The notes: generated by a model not told the origin, from the letters alone. A stretch of DNA of 64,000 bases from Avipropionibacterium sp050157065 (GCA_050157065.1 CP189573.1), one strand, 5' to 3'; counted from the first letter of the stretch, positions 34,354 through 43,868 are shown. Program-made: numbers and translations.

Positions 34354-35979
34354 ATGTTGGCTCGACGAACCCTGCTCGCCGGAACCGGAGCGGGCCTTGC
34401 CCTGGCCGGTCTTGCCGCCCCGCACGGCCACGCCACCGGACCTGCCCGACGCACCTACTACGTCGCGGCCAACGGGTCCGACGAGGCAGCCGGCACCACA
34501 CCCGACACGCCTTGGGCGACCACCACCAAGATCAACAGCCTCTCGCTGAACCCCGGCGACCGGGTGCTGTTCCGCCGTGGTGACCGCTGGGACGGCAATC
34601 TGGTGATCACCGACTCCGGTGCACCGAATGCCCCGATCACGATTGGCTCGTACGGTAGCGGCTCCCGGCCCCGGATCGATGCGCACCTGCCCGGTGACGA
34701 CGTGTTGGCCGCCACTGTGCTGGTGCACAACGCCGAGTACGTCCACGTCCAGGACCTCGAACTGACCAACACCGCCGCCGAGCAGGGCATGCGCACCGGC
34801 ATGCTGGTGGCCGTCGACGCGCCGACGCAGCCGGTCTACTCCGGCTACCGGATCCGCAACCTGTACGTCCACGACGTGACCGGCGCGATCGACCACATCT
34901 CCAACGACACCAAGCGCAGCGGCGGCATCGGGGTGTACCTCGACGGCTCAGCCGAGGCTGTGTCCCGGTTGCACGACGTCGTGATCACCGACAACACCGT
35001 CGAACGGGTCGACCAGACCGGTATCTGGATCGACGGCAACCTCCGCAGCAAGAACCTGCCGCCCGGCACCGACACCGTCTACCGCGGCTACACCTGGGAC
35101 CAGATCAAGTACACCGGGGTCGAGATCGCGTACAACCACGTCACCGACACCGCCCGCAACGGCGTGATCATCCGATACGCCGACAGCGGCAGCTTCCACC
35201 ACAACGAGGTCTCGTGGACCACCCGTCGGGTCGAGGGTGGCAACTCCGTGTTCACCGTCAGCGTGTACCGATTCGTGGTCGAGTGGAACGAGGTGCACCA
35301 CAACCGGGCATACGGCAAGGCTGACGGCTGCGCCTTCGACCCCGACCTCGACTCGCCGGAGACCGTGTGGCGCAACAACTACAGCCACGACAACGCGTTC
35401 GGGCTGATGACCCTGTGCACCCGACCGCGCGACTACGGCATCCAGGTCAACCAGAACATCGACATCGGCGGCAGCGGTCGGCTGCTCAACCTCAACTACG
35501 GGTTCACCGACGTGACCTTCGAGCGCAACGCCTTCTGGGTCAAGCCGGTGCCCGACGTGCAGTACCCCGAGGAGCACCCCGACTACGTCAACCCCGACCG
35601 CGAGATCGCCGGTGGCTACCCGCAGGTGATCTGGGAGACCTACCACCGCAACTCGTCCAGCTTCATCACCCCGCAGACCTACACGTACCGCCACAACGCG
35701 GTGTTCAACGAGGCGTCGACCGCGACCTTCTACCTCAATCCGCATGACGACACCTCCCACCGCACCACGGACCGTACGGTGGTCGACAACACCTTGTACG
35801 GTGCGGTTCCCGACAAGATCACTCCGATCGCCGACGGGTTCCACCACGCCGGGGAACAGGCGCCCAGCCGGTGGATCGCCGACGCTGTCGGCGCCAGGAC
35901 CTACGCCTTCTGGGCAGGTGCGATCGAGGGTCGGGGTCGCCGCCCCGCCATCGGCCCCCGTCCCGGCATCGCGGGTTGA
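34354..35979 (+). CDS. Secreted right-handed beta-helix (polysaccharide lyase-like) protein
   Basis: 541 residues. A Tat-like leader (MLARRTLLAGTGAGLALAG) is followed by TYYVAANGSDEAAGTTPDTPWATTTKIN, the usual opening of beta-helix pectate-lyase/PbH1 proteins, then many parallel-coil repeats (DVVITDNTVERVDQTGIWID, GVEIAYNHVTDTARNGVIIR). ATG at 34354 is preceded by GAGGAG. No PL active-site motif can be fixed by eye, so lyase, epimerase or hydrolase remain possible. Same direction as, and 11 bp from, the SGNH hydrolase; together they suggest degradation of a plant or microbial acidic glycan. Confidence 0.8.
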   Translation: MLARRTLLAGTGAGLALAGLAAPHGHATGPARRTYYVAANGSDEAAGTTPDTPWATTTKINSLSLNPGDRVLFRRGDRWDGNLVITDSGAPNAPITIGSYGSGSRPRIDAHLPGDDVLAATVLVHNAEYVHVQDLELTNTAAEQGMRTGMLVAVDAPTQPVYSGYRIRNLYVHDVTGAIDHISNDTKRSGGIGVYLDGSAEAVSRLHDVVITDNTVERVDQTGIWIDGNLRSKNLPPGTDTVYRGYTWDQIKYTGVEIAYNHVTDTARNGVIIRYADSGSFHHNEVSWTTRRVEGGNSVFTVSVYRFVVEWNEVHHNRAYGKADGCAFDPDLDSPETVWRNNYSHDNAFGLMTLCTRPRDYGIQVNQNIDIGGSGRLLNLNYGFTDVTFERNAFWVKPVPDVQYPEEHPDYVNPDREIAGGYPQVIWETYHRNSSSFITPQTYTYRHNAVFNEASTATFYLNPHDDTSHRTTDRTVVDNTLYGAVPDKITPIADGFHHAGEQAPSRWIADAVGARTYAFWAGAIEGRGRRPAIGPRPGIAG

Positions 35980-35990
35980 CGAGCCGAACC

Positions 35991-38036
35991 ATGATCACCA
36001 ACGTTTCCGGCCGCCTGTTGGCGGTCATGATCACCGCGTTCGCCCTGCTGGTCACGGTGCTGCCGACCACGGCAACCACCGCGCACGCGCTCCGACCGCT
36101 CGACTGGGTCGGCGCCTGGACCGCGTCCCCGCTCGGGGCCGGTCGGGACACCGACACCGTGCAGGGCAAGGGATTCGACGACCAGACGGTCCGCAACGTC
36201 GTCCACCTCGCAGCCGGTGGCGACCAGGTACGGATCGAGGTGACCAACGCGTACGGCGACCGACCGTTGCACGTCGGGGCGGCCACCGTCGCCGTCCGGA
36301 CCAGCGGTGGCGCGATCGATCCGACCACCGTCGCCGAGCTCCGGTTCGACGGTGCCGCATCGGCGGTCGTCGCACCCGGGGCGGTGCAGACCAGTGACCC
36401 GGTCGAGTTGTCGGTCGCCCCAGGCACCGACCTGGCCGTGAGCCTGCACCTGCCGGAGCCCACGGGCCCGGTGACCTGGCACCAGAACGCCGCCGCCACC
36501 TCGTACGTGTCGGGCCCCGGTGATCACACCGGCGACGCCGACGCGACGGCGTACGAACCGATCGGCTCGTGGTTCTTCCTGAGCCAGGTGTCGGTGCACG
36601 GCTCGGGCAGTCGTGGTGCCGTGGTCGCGTTCGGTGATTCCATCACCGAGGGCTACCGGACCACCACCGACGCCAACCACCGCTATCCCGACCTGCTGAA
36701 CGCTCGCCTGGCCGCCGGGCCGGCGGGGCTGCGGCTGACCGCTCTCAACGCCGGGATCGGCGGCAACCGGCTGCTGACCGACAGCGACGGGGCGACCCGA
36801 TCGCACGAGTCGGCGCAGCACCGTTTTGTCCGGGACGTGGTGTCGCGGACCGGTGCGACGACGGTGATCGCAACCTTCGGCACCAATGATCTCGCCTCGT
36901 ACGGAGGCAACGCCGATGGCGGGCTCGCGACCACCGACGACCTGATCCGTGGGATGCAGCAGCTGATCGCCGAGGCGCACGCCGCAGACATCCGGATCAT
37001 GGTCGGCACGATCGCACCGTTCGGCGGCTCCAACATCTACAACGAACGGACCGAGGCGGTCCGCCAGGACTACAACACCTGGGTCCGGCGCAGCGGGGAA
37101 CCCGACGCGGTCGCCGACTTCGACGCAGCACTGCGCGATCCGGCCGATCCGACCCGGATCCGCGACGACCTGCACAGCGGGGACCGGGTGCACCCCAACG
37201 ACGCCGGCGCGCAGGCGATGGCCGACGCCGTCGACGTGCGCTGGCTGCAGGGGCAGGAGACCGAGCCACCGGTGGCCGAGGACTACCTGGTCATCGGCAC
37301 CCTCACCGCCCCGCAGCCGATGCCGGGTGGAGTCACCGAGCACGTCACCGTGCCGCTCAACAACGGGCTCTCGGAGGCGACCGAGGTCACGGTGTCGCTG
37401 TCCGTCCCCGAGGGGTGGTCGACCGAGCCGGTGCAGGTGCGGCTCGAACCCGGCCAGGACGCGAACGTGTCAGTGCCGGTGACGGCACCGAGCACCCCGA
37501 CCATCGGCACCGTACGGGCAGGGGTCGAGGCCGGCTCGACACTGGTGTTGGGGCAGCCCGCGCTCGACCTGGTGACGGTACCCGCGGTCTCCCTGGCAGC
37601 CCTGGCCCTCGACTTCGGCGGACCCGAGTCGCCGGTGCTGCAGGGGTACCGCGGCGTGTCCCCGGCCGACGTCGAGGACGGGAGTGGGTTCGGTTGGGTC
37701 GGCACGGTGCCCGACTGGCGCGACCGTGGCGTCGGCGGCCCGTTGAGCAGCGACTTCGTGATGTCGACCGAGCCGGTGACCCTGCGGCTGTCCATCCCCG
37801 CGGGGGAGCACACCGTCCACGTGCTGACCGGCGACGCCAGCTATGCAGCCGGCCGGCTGGTGCTCCACGAGGGCGAGACACTGCTCGCCGACACCGACGG
37901 CAAGCTGGCCGCCGGCGAACTGCGCTGGTTGACCTTCACCCTCGACGGTGGCGCGTCGGGCCGTACGGTCGACCTCACCGCCACCGTCGCGAGCACCGGG
38001 ACCCTCCGGCTCAATGCCCTCGCCGTGATGGCCTGA
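35991..38036 (+). CDS. Secreted SGNH/GDSL hydrolase with NPCBM/NEW3-like domains
   Basis: 681 residues. Signal peptide (LLAVMITAFALLVTVLPTTA), an N-terminal beta domain, then the SGNH catalytic core: GDSITEGY (nucleophile), GIGGNRLL (Gly), FGTNDLA (Asn) and DRVHPNDAG (Asp-x-x-His). A NEW3-type beta sandwich follows (VTVSLSVPEGWSTEPVQV) and a C-terminal domain (LDFGGPESPVLQGYRGVSP) seen in rhamnogalacturonan esterases and lyases. Predicted to deacetylate pectic or similar polysaccharides. Start ATG at 35991. Convergent overlap of 26 bp with the GlxA-type gene. Confidence 0.85.
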   Translation: MITNVSGRLLAVMITAFALLVTVLPTTATTAHALRPLDWVGAWTASPLGAGRDTDTVQGKGFDDQTVRNVVHLAAGGDQVRIEVTNAYGDRPLHVGAATVAVRTSGGAIDPTTVAELRFDGAASAVVAPGAVQTSDPVELSVAPGTDLAVSLHLPEPTGPVTWHQNAAATSYVSGPGDHTGDADATAYEPIGSWFFLSQVSVHGSGSRGAVVAFGDSITEGYRTTTDANHRYPDLLNARLAAGPAGLRLTALNAGIGGNRLLTDSDGATRSHESAQHRFVRDVVSRTGATTVIATFGTNDLASYGGNADGGLATTDDLIRGMQQLIAEAHAADIRIMVGTIAPFGGSNIYNERTEAVRQDYNTWVRRSGEPDAVADFDAALRDPADPTRIRDDLHSGDRVHPNDAGAQAMADAVDVRWLQGQETEPPVAEDYLVIGTLTAPQPMPGGVTEHVTVPLNNGLSEATEVTVSLSVPEGWSTEPVQVRLEPGQDANVSVPVTAPSTPTIGTVRAGVEAGSTLVLGQPALDLVTVPAVSLAALALDFGGPESPVLQGYRGVSPADVEDGSGFGWVGTVPDWRDRGVGGPLSSDFVMSTEPVTLRLSIPAGEHTVHVLTGDASYAAGRLVLHEGETLLADTDGKLAAGELRWLTFTLDGGASGRTVDLTATVASTGTLRLNALAVMA

Positions 38037-39015
38037 CCGATGGCGCAGGGTCGGCCGTCGTGCCGACCGTGCTGCGGAAGCGGCGCCGGTACTCACCCGG
38101 CGTCGTGCCCAGCACGCGGTTGAAGGCGCGGCGCAGCGAGTCGTCGGAGCCGAACCCGGAGTGCCGGGCGACCGCGGCGAGATCGGAACTGCCGGACTCC
38201 AGCAACGCCTGGGCGGCCTCCACCCGTACCTGCTCGACGTACTGGGCCGGGGTCAGGTCGGACTCCCGCCGCAGCATCCGACGCAGGTGACGTTCGCTCA
38301 GGTTGGCGCGGGCCGCGAGCGCCCGGGCACTGTGGTCGTCGGCCGGGGCGGCGACGACCTCGTCCAGCACCCGCCGCAGTACGGCGTTGCTGTCGGCCGT
38401 CGGTCCGACCGTGCTGCGGATGCTGAACTGGGACTGCCCGCCGGGGCGCTGCATGAACATGACCAGGTGCTTGGCGATGGACCGGGCGACGTCGACACCG
38501 CTGTCCTCCTCGATCAGTGCCAGCGCCGCGTCGATCCCGGCCGTCACACCGGCCGAGGTGATCACCGGTCCGTCCCGGACGAAGATCGCATCCGGCTCGA
38601 CCCGCAGCGCCGGGTAGCGCCGCGACATGTCCTCGCAGGCCGCCCAGTGGGTGGTGATCCGCCGACCGTCGAGGATCCCGGCCTCGGCCAACAGGTACGA
38701 CCCGGTGCACACCGACATCGTCCGCCGGGATCGCCGGTGGATCCGCTCGACCTGTGCCACGACGGCGGGGGGCACGGAGGCCGGTGGCCGGACGCCGGGG
38801 ACGAGCAACACGTCGACCCGACCGTGGACATCGGCGAGGGCGGTGTCGACGTCCAGTCGGATCCCGACGTCGCTCCGTACGGCCCGGCCGGTCACCGACG
38901 CCAGCCGGACGCGGTGGCCCGCCCAGGCGAACGCCTGCACCGGGCCTGCCAGGTCGAGCAGCACGACGTGGTCGGTGACGACCACGAGCAGTTCCCTGCG
39001 CAGGCGGCTCTTCAT
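38011..39015 (-). CDS. GlxA-type regulator (DJ-1/PfpI plus AraC HTH), second
   Basis: 334 residues. DJ-1/PfpI domain (LLVVVTDHVVLLDLAGPVQAF, and the nucleophile-elbow MSVCTGSYLLAEAGILDGRR) followed by AraC HTH motifs ALAARANLSERHLRRMLRRE and LAAVARHSGFGSDDSLRRAF. The TTHWAACEDM segment is characteristic of GlxA regulators. Divergent from the copper operon at 39114, convergent with the SGNH gene. ATG at 39015 matches the domain start. Target unknown. Confidence 0.88.
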   Translation of the reverse strand: MKSRLRRELLVVVTDHVVLLDLAGPVQAFAWAGHRVRLASVTGRAVRSDVGIRLDVDTALADVHGRVDVLLVPGVRPPASVPPAVVAQVERIHRRSRRTMSVCTGSYLLAEAGILDGRRITTHWAACEDMSRRYPALRVEPDAIFVRDGPVITSAGVTAGIDAALALIEEDSGVDVARSIAKHLVMFMQRPGGQSQFSIRSTVGPTADSNAVLRRVLDEVVAAPADDHSARALAARANLSERHLRRMLRRESDLTPAQYVEQVRVEAAQALLESGSSDLAAVARHSGFGSDDSLRRAFNRVLGTTPGEYRRRFRSTVGTTADPAPSVRPSRRGH

Positions 39016-39113
39016 CCTGCCAGCCTGACGAACCCTGACCACGTCCGCAAGGACACGTGACATGCAGCTCCGGACTTGGGGAACTTGCCCGGCCGGGGCG
39101 GCGTTGCCCGAGT

Positions 39114-39620
39114 GTGAAGACCTTGCCTGCCCTGTTGTCCTTGGTCGTGCTCGTCCTGCTGGGCGCCGCCGGCTGCCAGTCCCAGGGTTCGGGGGCGGTG
39201 ACCTTCGACGACGGATACGTGAAGGCCATGCCGGCGGGGGAGATGACGGCGATCTTCGGGGTGATCCGCAACGACACCGGAGCAGACGTGACGGTCGTGT
39301 CGGCGAGCAGCGAGTCCGCCGAGACGGTCGAACTGCACGAGATGATCATGCAGGACGGCCAGATGGTGATGCGGGAACGGGCCGGCGGCTTCGTCATCCC
39401 GGCCGGCGAGTCGATGGCCCTCGAGCCCGGCGGGCTGCACCTGATGCTGATCGGGCTCACCGAAGAGATCCGGGCGGGCGACCAGGTGTCGGCCACGTTG
39501 ACGCTGGCCGACGGCGGCACCCTCCAGGTCACCGCCACCGGCCGCGACATGGCGAACGCCCAGGAGTCGTACGACCCCGACAGCCAGCACGGCGGGTTCC
39601 TGGCCCGTGAGGGACGGTGA
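39114..39620 (+). CDS. PCu(A)C copper-chaperone lipoprotein
   Basis: 168 residues from GTG at 39114. Lipoprotein signal (LLSLVVLVLLGAAGC) then the PCuAC domain with its His/Met copper ligands: VELHEMIMQDGQMVMRE and GGLHLMLIGL. It binds Cu(I) outside the membrane and passes it to cytochrome oxidase or other cuproproteins. Its stop overlaps the GTG of the next gene (GTGA), so it is coupled to the DyP peroxidase. Confidence 0.9.
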   Translation: MKTLPALLSLVVLVLLGAAGCQSQGSGAVTFDDGYVKAMPAGEMTAIFGVIRNDTGADVTVVSASSESAETVELHEMIMQDGQMVMRERAGGFVIPAGESMALEPGGLHLMLIGLTEEIRAGDQVSATLTLADGGTLQVTATGRDMANAQESYDPDSQHGGFLAREGR

Positions 39621-40780
39621 CCGGGCGGAGTCCCGTCAGCCGTCGCGGCATGTTGCTCGGCGGCGGACTGACCGCGGTCGGCGTGGGCGCCGGGGTCGCC
39701 GGGACGACGGCGGTGCAGCGCGTCACCGAGCCCGAGCCACCGCAGTTGCTGATCGACTTCCACGGGCCACACCAGGCGGGGGTGGAGACGCCACCACAGC
39801 AGCATCTGGTGCTGAACGCGTACGACCTGAGGCCGGGGACCGACCGCGAAGCCGTCCGGCGGATGCTCACCCTGGTCACCGACGACAGCTCCCGGCTCAC
39901 CCGGGCCGAACCGGCGATCAACGACCAGGAACCCCAGCTGGCAACGATTCCCGCCCGACTGACCGTCACCCTCGGCTTCGGGCCGGGATGGTTCGACAAG
40001 CTCGGCCTGCAGCAGCTCCGGCCCGCCGGGTTGGCCGACCTGCCGTCGTACGAGATCGATCGGCTGCAGCCGGAGTTCGGCGACGGTGACCTGATCATGC
40101 AGATCGGCGCCGACGACCCGACCGTGCTGTCCCACACGGCACGGCAGTTGACCAAGACGATCCGCGGTTTCGCCGCGCCCCGGTGGTCGCAGCGCGGCTT
40201 CACCGCCGAGCCGCGCAACCTGATGGGGCAGGTGGACGGCACGGTGAACCCGGAGGCAGGCACCGACGACTTCGGCGCCGTCGTCTGGTCGGACGAACCG
40301 GGCTGGTTCACCGGCGGCACCACGATGGTGTTCCGCCGGATCCGGATGCAGCTCGACACTTGGGACGAACTCGACGCGATCGGCAAGGAGCTCACGGTGG
40401 GCCGCACCCTCGACACCGGGGCACCCCTCACCGGGACCGCCGAGACCGACGTCCCCGACTTCACCGCCACCGACGCGAACGGGCTGCCGATCATCCCACC
40501 GTTCTCCCACGTCGCCCGCGCCGCACCACGCCACGGCGTCGACCGGTTCCTGCGCAGGCCCTACAGCTACGACGACGGACTGGTCGACGGCACGACCGAC
40601 GCCGGGCTGTTGTTCTGCACCTTCCAGGCCGACATCGCCACCCAGTACGTGCCGGTGCAGGACCGGCTCGCCGAGCTGGACAGCCTGAACGACTGGACGG
40701 TGCCGATCGGCTCCGGGGTGTACGCCATTCCGCCCGGCTGCGAGCCCGGTGGCTTCGTCGGGGAGGGCCTGTTCGGATGA
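39617..40780 (+). CDS. Tat-exported Dyp-type heme peroxidase
   Basis: 387 residues. Tat leader SRRGMLLGGGLTAVGVGAG. Dyp features: GQVDGT (the GxxDG motif with the catalytic Asp), the proximal His region ending in the C-terminal third, and FCTFQADIATQYVPVQDRL. Similar to EfeB/YwbN-type exported enzymes, but there are no efeU/efeO genes here; it is sandwiched between two copper proteins. This PCuAC-DyP-CopC order suggests oxidation of Cu(I) or use of copper in the cell wall space. Start GTG at 39617. Confidence 0.88.
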   Translation: MTGRSPVSRRGMLLGGGLTAVGVGAGVAGTTAVQRVTEPEPPQLLIDFHGPHQAGVETPPQQHLVLNAYDLRPGTDREAVRRMLTLVTDDSSRLTRAEPAINDQEPQLATIPARLTVTLGFGPGWFDKLGLQQLRPAGLADLPSYEIDRLQPEFGDGDLIMQIGADDPTVLSHTARQLTKTIRGFAAPRWSQRGFTAEPRNLMGQVDGTVNPEAGTDDFGAVVWSDEPGWFTGGTTMVFRRIRMQLDTWDELDAIGKELTVGRTLDTGAPLTGTAETDVPDFTATDANGLPIIPPFSHVARAAPRHGVDRFLRRPYSYDDGLVDGTTDAGLLFCTFQADIATQYVPVQDRLAELDSLNDWTVPIGSGVYAIPPGCEPGGFVGEGLFG

Positions 40781-41352
40781 GGGTTCTCGTACGGTTGGGC
40801 TGCGTGTTCGTGCTGGTGGGGGCAATGCTGTTCGGCAGCACCGCCTGCAGTACGCCGGCCCGGGCACACGTGGAGGCGGTGGCGTCGTCCTCACCGGAGC
40901 ACCGGTCGGTGGTGACGGAACTGGACGCGATCACGATCACCTTCACCGGGACGACGCGACCCGACTTCGCCACCTACGCCCTGCGCTCGGCCGACCAACG
41001 TGATCATGGACTGGCCGCACCGGTCCACGAGGACGACGACACCGTCGTGGTGCTGACCCCGGAGCAGGAGTTGCCCGACGGGTTGTACCGGGTGGCCTAC
41101 CAGATCATGTTCGACGACGGGCACGCCGCCTCCGGGGTGATCCAGTTCGAGCTCAGCGCGGACGGTGTGGCCCGGGCAGGGGAGTGGCCGGCGAGCGATC
41201 CGGCGCCGGCCCGGCCCGAGCCCGAGCGGGCGGACGTCGGTGGGCTGTTGCCGTGGCTGATCGGGATCGCCGCGGTGGGCCTGGCCGCCTTCACCGTGGT
41301 GCTGGTCCGGGCCCGCCGCCGGACGTCAGGACCCGGGTCCGGGCAGACCTGA
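40777..41352 (+). CDS. CopC-domain copper-resistance protein
   Basis: 191 residues. Signal peptide (VFVLVGAMLFGSTACS), CopC beta-barrel starting at RAHVEAVASSSPEHRS whose N-terminal His is the Cu(II) ligand, second His in DDGHAASGVIQFEL, a Pro-rich linker and a C-terminal membrane anchor (LLPWLIGIAAVGLAAFTVVL). Its ATG overlaps the DyP stop (ATGA). A copper buffer at the outer face of the membrane. No CopD partner is present. Confidence 0.88.
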   Translation: MRVLVRLGCVFVLVGAMLFGSTACSTPARAHVEAVASSSPEHRSVVTELDAITITFTGTTRPDFATYALRSADQRDHGLAAPVHEDDDTVVVLTPEQELPDGLYRVAYQIMFDDGHAASGVIQFELSADGVARAGEWPASDPAPARPEPERADVGGLLPWLIGIAAVGLAAFTVVLVRARRRTSGPGSGQT

Positions 41353-41398
41353 CGACACGATCAGGGAACCGACCGCCGCGGCATGGCAGATTGTCGGC

Positions 41399-42073
41399 AT
41401 GCGGTTGCTCGTGGTCGAGGACGAAGAGGTGCTGGCCTACAGCCTGGCGCGCGGTCTGGGCGCTGAGGGCCATGCCGTCGACGTCGCGTACGACGGGTGG
41501 CACGGTCACCTGCGGGCGAGTACGGGGGAGTACGGCCTGATCGTGCTCGACCTGATGCTGCCGGGCAAGAGCGGCTATGACGTGTGCCGCGAGCTGCGGG
41601 CCGACGGCATCGCCACCCCGATCCTGGTGCTGACCGCCCGCGACGGCGTCGAGGACCACACCGAGGCACTCGACTGCGGCGCCGACGACTACCTGACCAA
41701 ACCGTTCTCGTTCGCGGTGCTGTTGGCGCACCTGCGGGCCCTCGATCGACGCCGTACGGCCGCCCTGGAACCACAGCCGACCGTCGGTGACCTGGTGCTC
41801 GACCTGCGTCACCGGCGGGTGCTGCGGGCCGGCCGGTCGATCCCGCTGACCGATCGTGAGTTGGCCCTGCTGGAGGTGCTGATGCGGCACCCCGGATCCG
41901 TGCTGAGCAAGGACGAACTGCTGTTGCAGGCGTGGCCGGGTGACCCTGAGGACACCAATCTGGTCGAGGCCCGGATGAGCGCCTTGCGTCGCAAGATCGA
42001 CACCCCGTTCGGCCGCCGCAGCCTGCAGACGGTTCGCGGTGAGGGCTATCGACTGGTCGACGAGCGGAGTTGA
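41399..42073 (+). CDS. OmpR/CusR-type response regulator
   Basis: 224 residues. Receiver MRLLVVEDEEVLAYSLARGL, phospho-Asp in LIVLDLMLPGKSGYD, Lys in DYLTKPFSF; C-terminal winged helix (LTDRELALLEVLMRHPGSVLSKDELLLQAW, VEARMSALRRKI). 46 bp after copC; the kinase gene starts 3 bp after its stop. The position after three copper genes suggests copper or redox sensing. Confidence 0.92.
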   Translation: MRLLVVEDEEVLAYSLARGLGAEGHAVDVAYDGWHGHLRASTGEYGLIVLDLMLPGKSGYDVCRELRADGIATPILVLTARDGVEDHTEALDCGADDYLTKPFSFAVLLAHLRALDRRRTAALEPQPTVGDLVLDLRHRRVLRAGRSIPLTDRELALLEVLMRHPGSVLSKDELLLQAWPGDPEDTNLVEARMSALRRKIDTPFGRRSLQTVRGEGYRLVDERS

Positions 42074-42075
42074 TC

Positions 42076-43779
42076 ATGGCGACGGTTGGTCAGTCGGGCA
42101 ACGGGACTGTGATGCGGTTCGGTGATCATGCGCGTGTGCTGGTACGGCATGCCCGGATGAAACTGGGCCAGGGATGGCGAAGTGCCCTGCGGCTCGGCAT
42201 GCACGGGGCGATGGCAGCCGCGGCGGTGTCCCTGGTGCTGGTGGGGGTGCCGACGGTTGCGGGGATCAGCAGCTCTGTCAGGTGGGTGACTGACGTACCC
42301 GTCTCCGTGGAGGGATCGGACTTCCACGGGGCCATCGTCAACGTCCAGCGCTCGTTGGAGTCGACGGGAGGCCTGGAGCCCGTCGGCAACTCCACCTGGC
42401 GTGTTGACTGGGTGGAGGTCGACGCCGGCACCGTGACCAGGCACCGGGACCGGGAGTTCGTCGACGAAGCTGCCGCTCGGGAATTCGCCGCCCAGGTCAA
42501 CGGTGCGGTGGTCCGATCCATGGACCTACCGCTTCGCGACTGGGTGGGCAGGGTCGTCACCGCCCCGGACGGCCGACCGGCCATGGAGATCGTGACAGCT
42601 GACGGAAGGCTCATCCACCGCTCGCCGGCCATTCCCGTCGCACCGGGGCACCAAGGTCCGATCACCCCCGACGTCCCCCACGTACCGGCGCGCGAGACTC
42701 CCTCCGCAGACTGGGTCGGTCAACCGATCGCAGGGTCCGGGGGCCCTCAGCAGGCGGTGTGTGCACTGACCGACAGCACCTACTGGAGGTACGGGGAAGG
42801 TGTACTTCGCGATGTGCCTCCTCCCGCCGAGGGTGCAGCGGTGCGAATCTGTGTGTTCCGTACCGCCGACCACATCCGGGCCGCGCAACTGAGCGACGTC
42901 GGGGCAGTGTTGAGCAGGGGTGTCGAGAACTTCCCGGGCTACTGGGCGATCACGTTCCCGGTGCTGCTCGCGGGGGCCGTCGTGGTCGACCGGTTCCGCC
43001 ACCGACTGCGGCGGGCCGCGCAGCAGGACGTCCCGGCCCTGATGGCCAAGCCCCGCCCCGGCAGCCTGCTCGGTGGGCTCACCGACGACGTCAACCAGTC
43101 GCTGTCGCGGGCCCGCGCGTCGATCGAACAGCAGCGCGGCTTCGTCGCCGACGCCGCCCACGAACTGCGCAGCCCGCTGAGCAGCCTGATCACCACCCTC
43201 GAGGTCGCCGAACGGCACCCGCACCTGGTCGACAGCCGGCAGGTCACCCGGACGTCGCTGACCCAGGCCCGCCGACTCGAACGACTCACCCAGGACCTGC
43301 TGCTGCTCGCCCGGCTCGATGCCCGGGCACCGCTGCGCGAGGACGTCGTCGACCTGGCCGACGTGGTCCGCGAGGTGGTGTCCGACAGCTTCGACCCGGG
43401 CCGACCGATCACCCTCGACGGCCTCACCCCGACACCGGCGATCGGCGACCGGGACGCGTTCCGCCGGATCCTGCAGAACCTGATCGACAACGCCGTCCGG
43501 CATGCCGCCACCGGCGTCACCGTGTCGGTCACCCACGAGCGGTGCCGGGCCCGGCTGATCGTCGCCAACGACGGCACCCCCGTCCCGGCCGCCGACGCCG
43601 ACCGGATCTTCGACCGGTTCACCCGGCTGGACGAGTCGCGGGGTCGCAACGCCGGTGGCTCCGGACTCGGGCTGGCGATCGCCCGGGGCCTGGCCGAGCG
43701 CTATCGCGGCACCCTGGAGCTGCTGCCGGGCCGGACCGACGGGGCCGCCTTCAGCTGGGAGGTACCGCTCGCGCGGTGA
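42076..43779 (+). CDS. Membrane sensor histidine kinase (copper-operon partner)
   Basis: 567 residues. First membrane helix (GAMAAAAVSLVLVGVPTVAG), a roughly 230-residue extracytoplasmic sensor of unknown type, second helix (ITFPVLLAGAVVVDRF), then HisKA box FVADAAHELRSPLSSL and ATPase boxes NLIDNAVRHA and GSGLGLAIARGLA. The sensor contains isolated His and Cys but no repeated Met/His metal motif that I can see. ATG at 42076 preferred over the overlapping TTG at 42070. Confidence 0.9.
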   Translation: MATVGQSGNGTVMRFGDHARVLVRHARMKLGQGWRSALRLGMHGAMAAAAVSLVLVGVPTVAGISSSVRWVTDVPVSVEGSDFHGAIVNVQRSLESTGGLEPVGNSTWRVDWVEVDAGTVTRHRDREFVDEAAAREFAAQVNGAVVRSMDLPLRDWVGRVVTAPDGRPAMEIVTADGRLIHRSPAIPVAPGHQGPITPDVPHVPARETPSADWVGQPIAGSGGPQQAVCALTDSTYWRYGEGVLRDVPPPAEGAAVRICVFRTADHIRAAQLSDVGAVLSRGVENFPGYWAITFPVLLAGAVVVDRFRHRLRRAAQQDVPALMAKPRPGSLLGGLTDDVNQSLSRARASIEQQRGFVADAAHELRSPLSSLITTLEVAERHPHLVDSRQVTRTSLTQARRLERLTQDLLLLARLDARAPLREDVVDLADVVREVVSDSFDPGRPITLDGLTPTPAIGDRDAFRRILQNLIDNAVRHAATGVTVSVTHERCRARLIVANDGTPVPAADADRIFDRFTRLDESRGRNAGGSGLGLAIARGLAERYRGTLELLPGRTDGAAFSWEVPLAR

Positions 43780-43804
43780 GGGCGACTCGCCCGGAGAAAA
43801 CTCG

Positions 43805-43833
43805 TTGAACCGGTACCACCGGGCGCGTAGCGT
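43805..43833 (+). promoter_or_regulatory. Sigma-A-like promoter of the small-ORF leader
   Basis: TTGAAC (43805-43810), exactly 17 bp spacer, TAGCGT (43828-43833). A transcript would start near 43840, just before the strong Shine-Dalgarno at 43849. Located 25 bp after the kinase stop. Confidence 0.5.
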
Positions 43834-43868
43834 GGTGGCCAACGAGATAGGAGGTGATCCGAACTGTG

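Noticed and set aside
39617..40780. Assignment as efeB of an EfeUOB iron-uptake operon
   Set aside because: No EfeU or EfeO genes adjoin; neighbours are copper proteins, so only the Dyp family call is made.
38093..40894. 933-codon minus-strand open frame
   Set aside because: Crosses GlxA-type, PCuAC and DyP genes that all have clear motifs; the translation is Arg/Pro-rich shadow.
43849..43860. Fragment of a 16S rRNA gene
   Set aside because: Matches the complement of the 16S tail for 12 bases only and diverges on both sides; position before an ATG makes it a ribosome binding site.
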